NCBI GenBank assembly: GCA_964251675.1
Contig: CAXUKS010000001.1
Span: forward strand, 124,001 to 188,000
Direction of reading: 5' to 3'
Length of the DNA: 64,000 nt
Origin: JANXMY01 sp964251675
Lineage (GTDB): Bacteria > Armatimonadota > Armatimonadia > Armatimonadales > Capsulimonadaceae
The translations under genes were made by a program, and so were the position numbers. This document shows, piece after piece, positions 26,261 through 34,901 of the stretch. The notes under the pieces are model-generated. The model did not search any database. It was not told the origin of the DNA and worked only from the letters and a program-made list of their open reading frames with translations. Positions within the stretch are counted from its first letter, which is position 1. Every line of letters begins with the position of its first letter.

Positions 26261-26521
26261 CTATGCCGCCGTGTCCGCACCGTGGCCCAAATTCACCGGC
26301 AGCGGGATACCCGTTTTCAGCAGCAGTATTTCCAGGTTCTGCGCCGGCATCACCCCCATCAGTGACCTGACGTAAGCCACCTCCGTGGGCGAAAACGGCG
26401 CACGCACGGGCGGCGGCCCGGAGGGGGACGCCGCCGCAGAGGGTTCGACGGCTTTTGGCGTCTGCGAAGCTGCCGCCGGAACCGGCCCGGTGGTCGGAAG
26501 AAAAATAACTGGATTTGACAT
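26261..26521 (-). CDS. Small Pro/Ala-rich protein of unknown function
   Basis: This 86-residue protein has a low-complexity first half rich in Pro, Ser and Ala and an ordered-looking second half (FSPTEVAYVRSLMGVMPAQN, LEILLLKTGI). AGGAAA lies about eight bases ahead of the ATG. It follows the 26563-26787 gene by 41 bases on the same strand, and the two probably share a transcript. I do not recognise a family. Its coding status rests on the ribosome site and codon pattern. Confidence 0.5.
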   Translation of the reverse strand: MSNPVIFLPTTGPVPAAASQTPKAVEPSAAASPSGPPPVRAPFSPTEVAYVRSLMGVMPAQNLEILLLKTGIPLPVNLGHGADTAA

Positions 26522-26562
26522 GGCTTATTTCCTGGTAAGCAGATTGAGTAAAAGCAGGCGTG

Positions 26563-26787
26563 TTAAGCGAACGTATTGACGTTCTGGCCGAGATGATGCG
26601 TCAGACTTGCCAGAAGCTGGCTGGCTTCGAGCGCCCGCCCGCTGATGGCACCCAGCAGGGACGCCGTCTGCGTGTCTCCGGTTTGCAGCCCGGCCAGAAT
26701 GGCGCTTTTCGTATTTTGCGTGGCAACCGCCACGCCGACAACCGGGTTTGTAGCGGCGACCTGACCGATGGTATCTGTGATAGACAT
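26563..26787 (-). CDS. Small Ala/Thr-rich protein of unknown function
   Basis: With the start at ATG 26787 (MSITDTIGQVAATNPVVGVA) this protein has 74 residues; GGGAG lies seven bases upstream. The longer frame to 26829 adds an unlikely poly-Pro start. Composition suggests two amphipathic helices (AILAGLQTGDTQTASLLGAI and ALEASQLLASLTHHLGQN). No membrane segment or known domain. Small helical proteins of this kind occur near motility genes in other phyla, but nothing here proves that link. Confidence 0.5.
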   Translation of the reverse strand: MSITDTIGQVAATNPVVGVAVATQNTKSAILAGLQTGDTQTASLLGAISGRALEASQLLASLTHHLGQNVNTFA

Positions 26788-26856
26788 AGAAATTCTCCCA
26801 TTTTTTATTTTCGGCGGCGGCGGCAGCAAGCATACCCGTCAAAACACTGATTTTTC

Positions 26857-26886
26857 TTGACTTGACGGCCCCCAATGTGCTAAACT
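26857..26886 (+). promoter_or_regulatory. lysA promoter
   Basis: TTGACT, an 18-base spacer and TAAACT. The predicted start is about 26893, giving a leader of about 80 bases that contains a terminator-like hairpin. Confidence 0.75.
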
Positions 26887-26901
26887 CTCTGCCATAACCC
26901 C

Positions 26902-26931
26902 GCCCGCTTTTTTGGTGGCGCGGGCTTTTTT
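26902..26931 (+). terminator. Terminator-like hairpin in the lysA leader (possible attenuator)
   Basis: GCCCGC / GCGGGC with a 12-base loop, followed by six T residues, lies between the lysA promoter and its start codon. A terminator inside a leader suggests conditional read-through. The leader is too short for a lysine (L-box) riboswitch. Confidence 0.6.
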
Positions 26932-26971
26932 ATCGCTGATTTTTGTTTTGGACTTAGGGGAGAATGAGATT

Positions 26972-28297
26972 ATGCTGCTGGGCAGCCAGCGCGTCAACGC
27001 GCAGGGACATTTGGAGATTGCCGGGTGCGACACGGTGGCGCTGGCACAGGAGTTCGGCACACCGCTGTATGTGATGGATGAAGGGCAGATCCGGGACAAC
27101 TGCCGCCGCTACAAGGCGGCGTTTGAGGCACGCTACCCGAAAAACGAAATCTCGTTTGCCTCTAAAGCGTTTCTGACGACCGCGATCTGCAAAGTCATCG
27201 CGCAGGAAGGCTTAAGTCTGGACGTGGCCTCGGCGGGCGAATTGTACACGGCTATCAAAGCGGATTATCCGATGAAGCAGGTGCTGCTGCATGGCAATAA
27301 CAAGACGGCTGCAGAGCTGGAAATGGCGCTGGACTATGGCATCGGCCATGTCGTCGTAGACAGCCTGCCGGAGCTGCGGGCGCTGGCGGCGCGGGCAAAG
27401 GCGAAGGGCAAAGTGCAGCCGATTTTGATCCGCGTGACACCGGGCATCGACCCGCACACGCACCGGCGTATCCGCACCGGGCAGGAAGACAGCAAGTTTG
27501 GCCTGAGCGTCGCCTCCGGCGCGGCGCTGGAAGCCGTGACCGAGGCATTGGGCACGGCGCCGCATCTCAAAATCACTGGTCTGCACTGCCATATCGGCTC
27601 GCAGCTTCTGGACGCCCACACGCACGAGCAGGCGATTGACATCATGGTCGGCTTTATGCGAAAAGTCGCGGACACCACCGGCTGGATGCCGGAAGATCTG
27701 GACATCGGCGGCGGCCTCGGCATCCGCTACTTAGAGAGTCAGTCGCCGCCGTCCTACGAAGAGTTTGCGGACACGATTGTTTCGGCGCTGACGGCGGCCC
27801 TGGAAAAATATGCTGTCCCCCAGCCCAATCTGCTGCAGGAGCCGGGCCGGTCACTGGTCGGCGAGGCGGGCACGACGCTGTACACGGTCGGCGTGATCAA
27901 AAAAGTGCTGATCCCGGAAGCGCCGGGCGAGCGCACCTATGTCTCGATTGATGGCGGCCTGTCGGATAACCCGCGCCCGCAGCTTTACGACGCCGTCTAT
28001 GAAGTGCTATCGGCAAACCAGGCGGGTCAGCCCAAGACGCAGACCGTGCGCGTGGCCGGGCGTCACTGCGAGACCGATATTCTGATCCAAGAAACGCAGA
28101 CGCAGCCCTTAGAGACCGGCGACATCCTGGCCGTGCAGTCCACCGGTGCGTACAACTATGTGATGGCCTCCAATTACAACCGCTTCACCAAACCGGCCTG
28201 CGTGTTCGTGCAGGACGGCCACGCCGATCTGGTGTCCCGCCGCGAAACGCTGGACGATGTGGTGCGGCTGGACGTTGTGCCGGAGCGGCTGCGGTAG
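26972..28297 (+). CDS. lysA: Diaminopimelate decarboxylase
   Basis: LysA catalyses the last step of lysine synthesis, meso-diaminopimelate to lysine and CO2, with PLP. The 441-residue protein has SFASKA (PLP Lys65), GLHCHIGSQ, DIGGGLGIRY, QEPGRSLVGEAG and the active-site RHCETDI near the C-terminus. ATG 26972 is chosen because GGGGAG lies nine bases upstream and the longer frame to 26912 runs through the leader hairpin. Downstream is a GC hairpin, then a rhomboid gene. Confidence 0.95.
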   Translation: MLLGSQRVNAQGHLEIAGCDTVALAQEFGTPLYVMDEGQIRDNCRRYKAAFEARYPKNEISFASKAFLTTAICKVIAQEGLSLDVASAGELYTAIKADYPMKQVLLHGNNKTAAELEMALDYGIGHVVVDSLPELRALAARAKAKGKVQPILIRVTPGIDPHTHRRIRTGQEDSKFGLSVASGAALEAVTEALGTAPHLKITGLHCHIGSQLLDAHTHEQAIDIMVGFMRKVADTTGWMPEDLDIGGGLGIRYLESQSPPSYEEFADTIVSALTAALEKYAVPQPNLLQEPGRSLVGEAGTTLYTVGVIKKVLIPEAPGERTYVSIDGGLSDNPRPQLYDAVYEVLSANQAGQPKTQTVRVAGRHCETDILIQETQTQPLETGDILAVQSTGAYNYVMASNYNRFTKPACVFVQDGHADLVSRRETLDDVVRLDVVPERLR

Positions 28298-28304
28298 GGC
28301 TGCC

Positions 28305-28332
28305 CCCCCGCCCCCAATACTGGGGGCGGGGG
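28305..28332. repeat. Short GC hairpin between lysA and the rhomboid gene
   Basis: An 11-bp perfect stem of C and G runs (CCCCCGCCCCC / GGGGGCGGGGG) with a six-base loop. There is no T-run, so termination is uncertain. Similar C/G-run arms end the palindrome at 39692-39894. Confidence 0.6.
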
Positions 28333-28367
28333 CGACCTGCAAGCACCTTAAAGGAACAACACTACCA

Positions 28368-29057
28368 ATGCCCGACAACTGGGATTTCTCGCAGAAGCCG
28401 CAGCGCCCCCGGCGATTAGTGGATACCGGGCCACAGACGCCCCTGCTGACCTATCTTCTGGTCGCCCTCAGCACAATCATCACGGTGGCGTTTTTGCAGC
28501 CAGATTTGGTTAACAGCCCGGCCTGGGACAAGCTGGGCCATTTTGGCCTCACCGCGCCCTGGCCGTGGGCGATGATCACCACAATTCTTGTTCATGGAAG
28601 CTGGCTGCACCTGCTGTTCAACATGATCTGGCTGGTGCAGCTTGGGCGCATTCTGGAAAACACGCTGCACCCGCTGGCGTATCTGGGACTGGTCCTTGCG
28701 GCGGCGGCGGTCGGCTCCGGGTGCGAGATTTTAGTCTCAGGGGAAACGGGCATTGGAATGTCCGGCGTGGTGTATGCTATGTTCGGGCTGATGTGGGCGG
28801 GCCGCACTGCCTTCGCAAGCTGGGCTGCTGTGGCAACGCCGGACAACCTCCGATTATTTGTGCTGTGGGGCCTGTTCTGCGTGGTCGGGACCTACTTCCA
28901 CTTTTTAAATGTTGCCAACGGTGCACACGGCGGCGGCTTTCTGCTGGGTCTGAGCGTGGGCTTTCTGTTCTTCACAATGCGCCGCCACTGGGTCTGGGCC
29001 ATGCCGCTGGTGCTGCTGGTGGGTGTGACGGTGTTTTCAGCGGTGCGGCTGGCGTGA
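28368..29057 (+). CDS. Rhomboid-family intramembrane serine protease
   Basis: This 229-residue membrane protein has about six segments. The rhomboid signature is clear: GSWLHLLFNMIWL (the H-x-x-x-N helix), the catalytic Ser in GMSGVVYAMFG, and the catalytic His in ANGAHGGGFLLG. The start at ATG 28368 has AAAGGA upstream. It may be read from the lysA promoter across a GC hairpin. The substrate is unknown. Confidence 0.9.
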   Translation: MPDNWDFSQKPQRPRRLVDTGPQTPLLTYLLVALSTIITVAFLQPDLVNSPAWDKLGHFGLTAPWPWAMITTILVHGSWLHLLFNMIWLVQLGRILENTLHPLAYLGLVLAAAAVGSGCEILVSGETGIGMSGVVYAMFGLMWAGRTAFASWAAVATPDNLRLFVLWGLFCVVGTYFHFLNVANGAHGGGFLLGLSVGFLFFTMRRHWVWAMPLVLLVGVTVFSAVRLA

Positions 29058-29069
29058 AGGGAAGAGGAA

Positions 29070-29207
29070 CACAGGGCTGAACCCCCGTGCTTCGAAAAAG
29101 CAATTCCCCGCCTTCGCGGGCATCAGAAGTTAGCTTTCTTTGTCGTTAAATCTTCGCCCGCGAAGGCGGGGGCTTGCCCTTTTAAAGCATGGGGGTTCAG
29201 CCCCGTG
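29070..29207. repeat. Long intergenic palindrome, copy 3 (inverted relative to copy 1)
   Basis: Arms 29070-29121 and 29156-29207 pair around a 34-base centre. The left arm carries the GCAATTCCCC linker and the right arm, reverse-complemented, carries GGGCAAGCCCCC, the opposite arrangement to copy 1. The centre, reverse-complemented, begins GAAGAT as in copy 1. It ends only 14 bases before the trpS start codon and so lies in the trpS leader. Confidence 0.9.
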
Positions 29208-29221
29208 GTCCTGTTAAACCT

Positions 29222-30223
29222 ATGATTAAAAAACGGCTACTTTCAGGCATGCAGCCGACCGGCGGCGGGCGGTTGCATCTGGGCAACCTGGAGGGCGCTC
29301 TGCGGCCCTGGGTGCGCCTGCAGGACGAGTACGAAATGTTCTGCTTTATCGCGGACTGGCACGCGCTGACCACGGTGGGCGAAAAGCGCCTGGACATCGC
29401 GGAAGCCTCGCGGCAGACGGCGATGGACTACCTGGCCGCCGGGCTGGACCCGGACCGCTGCGCGATCTTCCGGCAGTCGGATGTGCCGGAACACGCCGAG
29501 CTGCACCTGCTGCTGTCGATGGTCACGCCGGTGGGCTGGCTGGAGCGCGTCCCGACCTACAAAGAGAAGCGGGACCTGGTTAAAGAAAACGACACGCAGG
29601 TTTCTTACGGCCTGCTGGGCTACCCGGTGCTTCAGACCGCTGATATTATTATTTACCGCGCCCATGCCGTCCCGGTCGGGCGGGACCAGGCCGCGCACAT
29701 CGAGATTTCGCGGGAGATCGCCCGGCGGTTCAATCATATTGTCGAGCAGGAGGTGTTCCCGGAACCCGAGGCCGTGATCAGCGAAGGCAGCGGCGAGATC
29801 CCCGGCATGGACGGACGCAAGATGAGCAAGTCGTATGACAATGCCATCTATGTCTCAGACACGCCCAAACAGACCGCGAAAAAGCTGAATTCGGCGTTCA
29901 CGACGCCCACCAAAATCCACATTACTGATGCGGGCGTTCCCGAAGGCTGCGTCGCCTGCAAGCTGCGCCGCGTTTACGATCCTGAAAACTACGCGACTCA
30001 GTGGGACGAATGCCGGGCCGGAGAGCGCGGCTGCGGGCAGTCCAAAAAAGAGCTGGCCGAGATTATCAATGCTGACTTCGCCCCCGTCCGCGAGCGCCGC
30101 GCCACTTTGGAAGCCGACCCCGCCTATGTGGACGCCGTGCTGAAAGCAGGCGCTGAGAAAGCCCGTGCAGCGGCCTCGGAGACGATGGCGATTGTCCGCA
30201 GAGCATTGAAACTTACGGCCTGA
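29222..30223 (+). CDS. trpS: Tryptophanyl-tRNA synthetase
   Basis: TrpRS charges tRNA-Trp. The 333-residue protein starts MIKKRLLSGMQPTGGG. The HIGH-type signature reads PTGGGRLHLGNLEGA, with two extra residues compared with the usual PTG-x-LHLGN, and the KMSKS loop is DGRKMSKSYDN. An in-frame start at 29189 lies inside the palindrome and is rejected. No good Shine-Dalgarno sequence precedes ATG 29222, because the palindrome ends just before it. Confidence 0.95.
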   Translation: MIKKRLLSGMQPTGGGRLHLGNLEGALRPWVRLQDEYEMFCFIADWHALTTVGEKRLDIAEASRQTAMDYLAAGLDPDRCAIFRQSDVPEHAELHLLLSMVTPVGWLERVPTYKEKRDLVKENDTQVSYGLLGYPVLQTADIIIYRAHAVPVGRDQAAHIEISREIARRFNHIVEQEVFPEPEAVISEGSGEIPGMDGRKMSKSYDNAIYVSDTPKQTAKKLNSAFTTPTKIHITDAGVPEGCVACKLRRVYDPENYATQWDECRAGERGCGQSKKELAEIINADFAPVRERRATLEADPAYVDAVLKAGAEKARAAASETMAIVRRALKLTA

Positions 30224-30257
30224 GGCCGCCGGGCCGCTTATTCTAAGGCTGATATTA

Positions 30258-30297
30258 TCACCTGCTGAACTCTGGTTCGGCAGGTGACGTTTTGTTT
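30258..30297 (+). terminator. trpS terminator
   Basis: A 13-bp stem (TCACCTGCTGAAC / GTTCGGCAGGTGA, one G-U pair) with a four-base loop is followed by CGTTTTGTTT. Confidence 0.88.
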
Positions 30298-30352
30298 CAC
30301 CGGGTTCTGGAAACATGGATCAGAAGAACAGAAAAGGGGCAGGCAAAACGTT

Positions 30353-32566
30353 ATGGCCGTGACTATGAACACTCATCCGGAAGAAGAGACAGTCGGGATT
30401 TCTCCGCGAACACTGGCGGTATCGGAAGAGCTGCGTTCCAGGCATGGAAGGCGCTGGAAAACAGAAAAAATCGGTGGGGCCACCCTGGAAACTCGTTTGA
30501 GCCATGACTCGCTCTGGGCTATCGTGCGCCGCCCCGAGGCGGGCGGATTTGCCCTGCGGACAGCCTGTTCTCCCGGCTCGGCTTTGTCGATGGAGCGGCG
30601 GTCGGACAGGGATGGCTGCTGGGAGTTTGATGGCGCGGGCGCGGTCGGTGCCTTCCGCGTCCGGTTGGAAACACCAGCCCCCGGCCAGCCCCTGCTGCGC
30701 TGCCGGGTCTGGCTGACGCCCGCCTCAAACCTGACCCTGGACCACTGGCCGCGTGATCTTTATCCACTAGGCGCAGGGGATAACCCGGTGCAGGCAGGCG
30801 GCAGGGTCCACGCGGCGCAGCGGGGGCTGAACTGCGGCATTGTCTACCTCACTCTGTCGGAGCCAGCCTTCGGCAGCGTTCTTTACTTTCAGAACTTGAC
30901 GGCGCTCAACCCCTACTTCCTGGCGACAGGAACCATTCCTGATGGCTGCGTCGGCGGGCGCTGGCCAGAACTGGGGTGTCAGCTTCCCGTCTCCCCGGAC
31001 CATCCCCTGCCCGCAGGGCAGGAAATGCTTCTTTCTGATGTGTTCCTGCACTGGTCAGAGCAAATTCCCCAGACTTCGCAGCAATCGTCGCGCCTGTTTT
31101 TAGACTTGCTGGCTGGCGTTTATGCCCAGATCGACCGCCCGGACAGCCTTTACCATGACTGGCCCCGCCGGGCCAAAGAGACCCTGCGTGACCTGGAACA
31201 TTCCCCGAAGGCAACACTTCATCATTACGGCCATCGGTATCTGCATCCCTACACCGATGCGGAATACCCGGACAGCATGGTGCAACTGACCACGCTGATG
31301 CCGATCCGCGAATATGCAAATTGGATGGGCACCCCGATCCCACTGGCGGACGAGCTGCGGGCCGGGGTGGGCCGCTTTTTTGATGCCGATCTAGGCACGG
31401 TGCGCCGCTACCTGCCGAACGTCGGCACGGACAAGGACGCAGACGAAGTGGATTCCTGGTATCTGTATCATCCTCTGGCTAATTTGGGCCGCCTGGCTCT
31501 GGAGGGGGATGCTGAAGCGCGGGAAATGTTCCTGGCGGGGCTGGAGTTTGGAATCAAAGTCGCGCATCGTTTCCATTACCAGTGGCCGGTCCAGTTCAAT
31601 GTCCGCACACTGGACGTGATTACCGGGCCACGCTCCCCCGGCGAGCCGGGCCAGTCCGACGCGGGCGGACTCTTTGCCTATGCGGCAATTCAGGCATTCG
31701 AGCTGACTGGCAAAAATCGGTACCTCACAGAAGCAAAAAAAGCGATTGACGTAGTCCGCAATCAGGGCTTCGAGATTGGCTATCAGACAAATATCACGGC
31801 CTGGGCTGCCAACGCCTGCCTGCGCTTGTGGCGGCTGACCGGAGATGAGTTTTTTCGTGACGAGAGCCTGGTGTTTCTAGCCAGTTTCTTCCATAACTCG
31901 CTGATCTGGGAATCCGAGATTGGCAACGCGAAACATTATCCGATTTTCCTGGGTGCCACCTGCCTGCACGACGGGCCGTATATGGCGATGTATGAATGCT
32001 TTGAGTCGTTCGCCTCCTTCCATGAGTATCTTTGTGTGGGCGGAGAAGACCTGCCGGACTCAGTTCGGCTGCTGTTGAGCGAATATTGCCGGTATGCCCT
32101 GAGCCGCGCCTGGTTCTACTATCCGCAGGAGCTTCCGAAAGAAGCTTTGGCAACCGAGGTTCGCAACGGCCATATTGAACGCGCACTGGCGTTTCCGTTG
32201 GAAGACCTCTACGGAGACGGGCAGCCAGCGGGCCAGGTGGGTCAGGAGATTTATGGCAGCGGCGCGGCTTTTGCCTTTACAACACGCGCTTATCACCGCT
32301 TGAAGCACGCTGCCGTGACCTTGTATTGCGAGTATCCGGTCTTTGCGCTGGAAGAGCGGGAAGGTTTCGTGACATTTCAGGTGCGCGGGCGCGGCGGCTA
32401 TTCCTGCCATGCTCGCCTGATGCCGACCGGGCGGACGCCCCTGCCGCCGGTAAAGATGATTGCTGACGACGGGACAGAACTCACAGGCGAGATTACAGCA
32501 GAAGGGCACTGTGCATTTGTTGTACCGGCAGGCCGCCGGATTGAGCTTCACTTTGGGGTACAATAG
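30353..32566 (+). CDS. Predicted six-hairpin glycosidase-like protein
   Basis: This 737-residue protein has a beta-rich N-terminal part (about 1-270) and an alpha-helical part (about 280-620) with repeated aromatic helices resembling an (alpha/alpha)6 toroid: PTDAEYPDS-like acidic turns, TDKDADEVDSWYLYHPLANL, GLFAYAAIQAFELTGKNRYL and TNITAWAANACLRLWRLTGD. A C-terminal beta domain follows. This layout is typical of carbohydrate-active enzymes, but I cannot name a GH family. No signal peptide is seen. ATG 30353 is chosen; the longer frame from 30284 begins in the terminator's tail. Confidence 0.6.
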   Translation: MAVTMNTHPEEETVGISPRTLAVSEELRSRHGRRWKTEKIGGATLETRLSHDSLWAIVRRPEAGGFALRTACSPGSALSMERRSDRDGCWEFDGAGAVGAFRVRLETPAPGQPLLRCRVWLTPASNLTLDHWPRDLYPLGAGDNPVQAGGRVHAAQRGLNCGIVYLTLSEPAFGSVLYFQNLTALNPYFLATGTIPDGCVGGRWPELGCQLPVSPDHPLPAGQEMLLSDVFLHWSEQIPQTSQQSSRLFLDLLAGVYAQIDRPDSLYHDWPRRAKETLRDLEHSPKATLHHYGHRYLHPYTDAEYPDSMVQLTTLMPIREYANWMGTPIPLADELRAGVGRFFDADLGTVRRYLPNVGTDKDADEVDSWYLYHPLANLGRLALEGDAEAREMFLAGLEFGIKVAHRFHYQWPVQFNVRTLDVITGPRSPGEPGQSDAGGLFAYAAIQAFELTGKNRYLTEAKKAIDVVRNQGFEIGYQTNITAWAANACLRLWRLTGDEFFRDESLVFLASFFHNSLIWESEIGNAKHYPIFLGATCLHDGPYMAMYECFESFASFHEYLCVGGEDLPDSVRLLLSEYCRYALSRAWFYYPQELPKEALATEVRNGHIERALAFPLEDLYGDGQPAGQVGQEIYGSGAAFAFTTRAYHRLKHAAVTLYCEYPVFALEEREGFVTFQVRGRGGYSCHARLMPTGRTPLPPVKMIADDGTELTGEITAEGHCAFVVPAGRRIELHFGVQ

Positions 32567-32655
32567 CCGCAAAAATCAAAGGATACTTTCTGCCTTGCCG
32601 GAGCGGTTCATGCGCTGGCGGGGGCGCGGCCTGCGGCGCTGATGCAGGCACTTTT

Positions 32656-34005
32656 ATGAACCCACACTCACAACCCCTGCTCATGCTCGCGCTGACCCTG
32701 CTGCTGGTCGCGCTAAACGGTTTTTTTGTTGCGGCTGAATTCGCCATGATCCGCGTTCGGCAGACGCGCATTGCAGAGCTGGCCGAGGGCGGCAGTGCGC
32801 CTGCGGCGGCGGTGCTGACCCTGCTCAAGCGTCTGGACACCTACCTGTCCGCCACGCAGCTTGGCGTCACGCTGGCGTCGCTCGCTCTCGGCGCGGTTGG
32901 CGAAGAGACGCTGACACATCTGATGAGCGGCGCGTTCCAGGCGGCGGGCATCCGCCCGGACTCCGGGCTGGCGCATGGCCTCGCCGTCGCGCTGGGCTTC
33001 ATCGTCATTACGTTCTTCCATATCGTCTTCGGCGAGCTGTTGCCGAAGTGGTGGGTGATCGCCAACACAGAGCAAACGGCGCTGGCCGTGTCCCGCCCGA
33101 TGCGGCTCTTTCTGACAGTCGGCTACCCGCTGATCTTCGTGCTGGAACACGCGGCCAAAGCCATTGCACGGCCCCTGCGTATCGATCCGGGCGACGGTGA
33201 GGAACAGGCACACTCCCAGGACGAGATTTTAGCGATCATGGCCCACTCGCAGCGGCAGGGGGAGCTGCGGCCGTCTGAGATCGAGATTGCGGGGAACGTC
33301 TTTGACTTCGCCCACACGCAGGCCAAAGAGATCATGGTGCCCCGCGTAGACATGATTTACCTGTCTACGACCTGGACGGTGGGGCAGAACGTACAAGTGG
33401 CTGTAGACAGCGGCTTCACCCGCTACCCACTCTGCGAGGGCGACCGGGACCATGTCATCGGCATGGTGCATATCAAAGACCTGCTGGCAATCGCAGGCGA
33501 CCCTGCGGCGGATGTCCTCACGATCAAGCGTGAGATTATCGGCGTGCCGGAAACCAAGCCGATTGACGAGCTGCTGAAAGAACTGCAAAAAAGCCACACG
33601 CATCAGGCGGTCGTCGTGGACGAATACGGCGGCACGGCGGGGCTGGTGACGCTGGAAGATATTATTGAAGAGCTGATCGGTGAAATTCAGGACGAGCACG
33701 ACCAGCCCCCGCCCCTGCTGTCTCTGGACAAGACAGGCCGTTCCTATTCGGTGGCCGGGACCGTGGCGCTGGACGAAGTTTCCGAGAGACTGGGCGTTCC
33801 GATTGACAACCCCGCCGACTACGACACCATCGGCGGCTATGCCCTGCACGCACTGCACCTGCCCCCGCGCCACGGGGCCACGGCGCGGCTGGACGGCTTT
33901 GATGTGTCCGTCATGGAAGTGACCGGGCGGCGCATCCGGCGGCTGCTGTTCACGCGGCACGACGCCGAGGCTGCCCCGGAACCTGTCCCCGTATCTGCTT
34001 TGTAA
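32656..34005 (+). CDS. CNNM/CBS-domain membrane protein (hemolysin C / CorC-like transporter)
   Basis: This 449-residue protein has the standard family layout: a DUF21/CNNM membrane domain (about 1-195, FFVAAEFAMIRVR, GVTLASLALGA), a CBS pair (about 210-330, VPRVDMIYLSTTWTV, HQAVVVDEYGGTAGLVTLEDI) and a CorC_HlyC C-terminal domain (350-435). Members handle Mg2+ or other cations. The TLY-type 'hemolysin' label is historical. It is 22 bases upstream of the five-paralog array and probably shares its promoter. Confidence 0.92.
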   Translation: MNPHSQPLLMLALTLLLVALNGFFVAAEFAMIRVRQTRIAELAEGGSAPAAAVLTLLKRLDTYLSATQLGVTLASLALGAVGEETLTHLMSGAFQAAGIRPDSGLAHGLAVALGFIVITFFHIVFGELLPKWWVIANTEQTALAVSRPMRLFLTVGYPLIFVLEHAAKAIARPLRIDPGDGEEQAHSQDEILAIMAHSQRQGELRPSEIEIAGNVFDFAHTQAKEIMVPRVDMIYLSTTWTVGQNVQVAVDSGFTRYPLCEGDRDHVIGMVHIKDLLAIAGDPAADVLTIKREIIGVPETKPIDELLKELQKSHTHQAVVVDEYGGTAGLVTLEDIIEELIGEIQDEHDQPPPLLSLDKTGRSYSVAGTVALDEVSERLGVPIDNPADYDTIGGYALHALHLPPRHGATARLDGFDVSVMEVTGRRIRRLLFTRHDAEAAPEPVPVSAL

Positions 34006-34027
34006 GTAATAGCAGGAAAGTTGCTCC

Positions 34028-34897
34028 ATGCTGAAGCATCAAGAAGACGTCGAGACTGGCCCTCCTGTTTTCGCCTCGCAGGCACGGGTGACGCCTGCCG
34101 AGCTGTCCGAAGCCCTGGCCGCGATTGAGTCTCGTAAACAAGCAGAAGCCAGCCGCCTTGCTGGGACTATCCCCATTGAGCAGGCCGTTTCCGAACTGCA
34201 TCTGGACTCATCGCCCGAAGAAATCTGGGCCGAAGTGCAGACGCAGCGCGAGAAGATGCGGACAGAGGAGAGGCGGACAGAGGAGAGGCGGACAGAGGAG
34301 GTCCGCGCCGCCGAAGCCGCCCGGCAGCAGCAGTTTCGGCAGCCACAGGCCGCGTCGTGGGTCGCCGCGCCTTCGCGTCAGAAGCGGCGGCGCGGGTTTC
34401 GGATTTTCCTGCCTCTGGTGGGGATTTGGACCCTGTTCCACTTCGGTATCCTCCCGAACATTCTTACTCACCCCACTCCGACGGTCCGTGTCGTGCATAC
34501 CGCACAGGTGACGACGCTGGCCCAAATCCCCGACGGCACCGAAGTCTATGCCGACAGTGCTGCGCTGGTGCAGCTTTCCGAAGGCAAGCCTCTGGCAACC
34601 GTCTCTGTGGATAAGACGCAGGGCGACAACACCTGGACCGTCTTCAAGCGCAGCGGACACGTTTACCTGCGTGGCTATATTCTCCAAACGGACAGTCTGC
34701 AGTCTCTGGCTGGCAAGCCGGCGAACGTCTACAACAGCGACAATTCCGGCGAATTGGAAGGGGAGAAAACCTCTGCTATTACGCTGCGTGCGGACAGCGT
34801 CCCCCTGCAAAAATCTGGCGGCGATGACGACTACTCCGCAGTCACGCTGCCCAATTTCCAGCCTGACCCGGTGACCACGCTCACCCCCTGGCGCTGA
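34028..34897 (+). CDS. Paralog array member 1: single-pass membrane protein of unknown function
   Basis: This 289-residue protein starts MLKHQEDV. The cytosolic domain (about 20-72) reads RVTPAELSEALAAIESRK and IPIEQAVSELHLDSSPEEIW. A charged RTEER repeat region (78-93) and a basic stretch follow, then one membrane segment (about 124-144) and an outer domain with TWTVFKRSGHVYLRGYIL (202-219). It shares this plan with the next four genes but lacks their C-terminal D-x-H-x-W motif. The stop is four bases before the next start. No known family recognised. Confidence 0.75.
   Translation: MLKHQEDVETGPPVFASQARVTPAELSEALAAIESRKQAEASRLAGTIPIEQAVSELHLDSSPEEIWAEVQTQREKMRTEERRTEERRTEEVRAAEAARQQQFRQPQAASWVAAPSRQKRRRGFRIFLPLVGIWTLFHFGILPNILTHPTPTVRVVHTAQVTTLAQIPDGTEVYADSAALVQLSEGKPLATVSVDKTQGDNTWTVFKRSGHVYLRGYILQTDSLQSLAGKPANVYNSDNSGELEGEKTSAITLRADSVPLQKSGGDDDYSAVTLPNFQPDPVTTLTPWR
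34258..34302 (+). repeat. In-frame 15-bp tandem repeat, three copies
   Basis: The unit GCGGACAGAGGAGAG occurs three times (the last with two changes) and encodes RTEER three times in paralog 1. An in-frame repeat of this sort can change length by slippage without breaking the gene. Confidence 0.9.
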
Positions 34898-34901
34898 CAC
34901 T

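Noticed and set aside
26881..26971. Lysine riboswitch in the lysA leader
   Set aside because: The leader is about 80 bases, less than half an L-box, and none of its conserved loops is visible.
28257..28367. Longer rhomboid N-terminus starting inside lysA
   Set aside because: It would translate the GC hairpin and overlap lysA; ATG 28368 has a ribosome site and family-like start.
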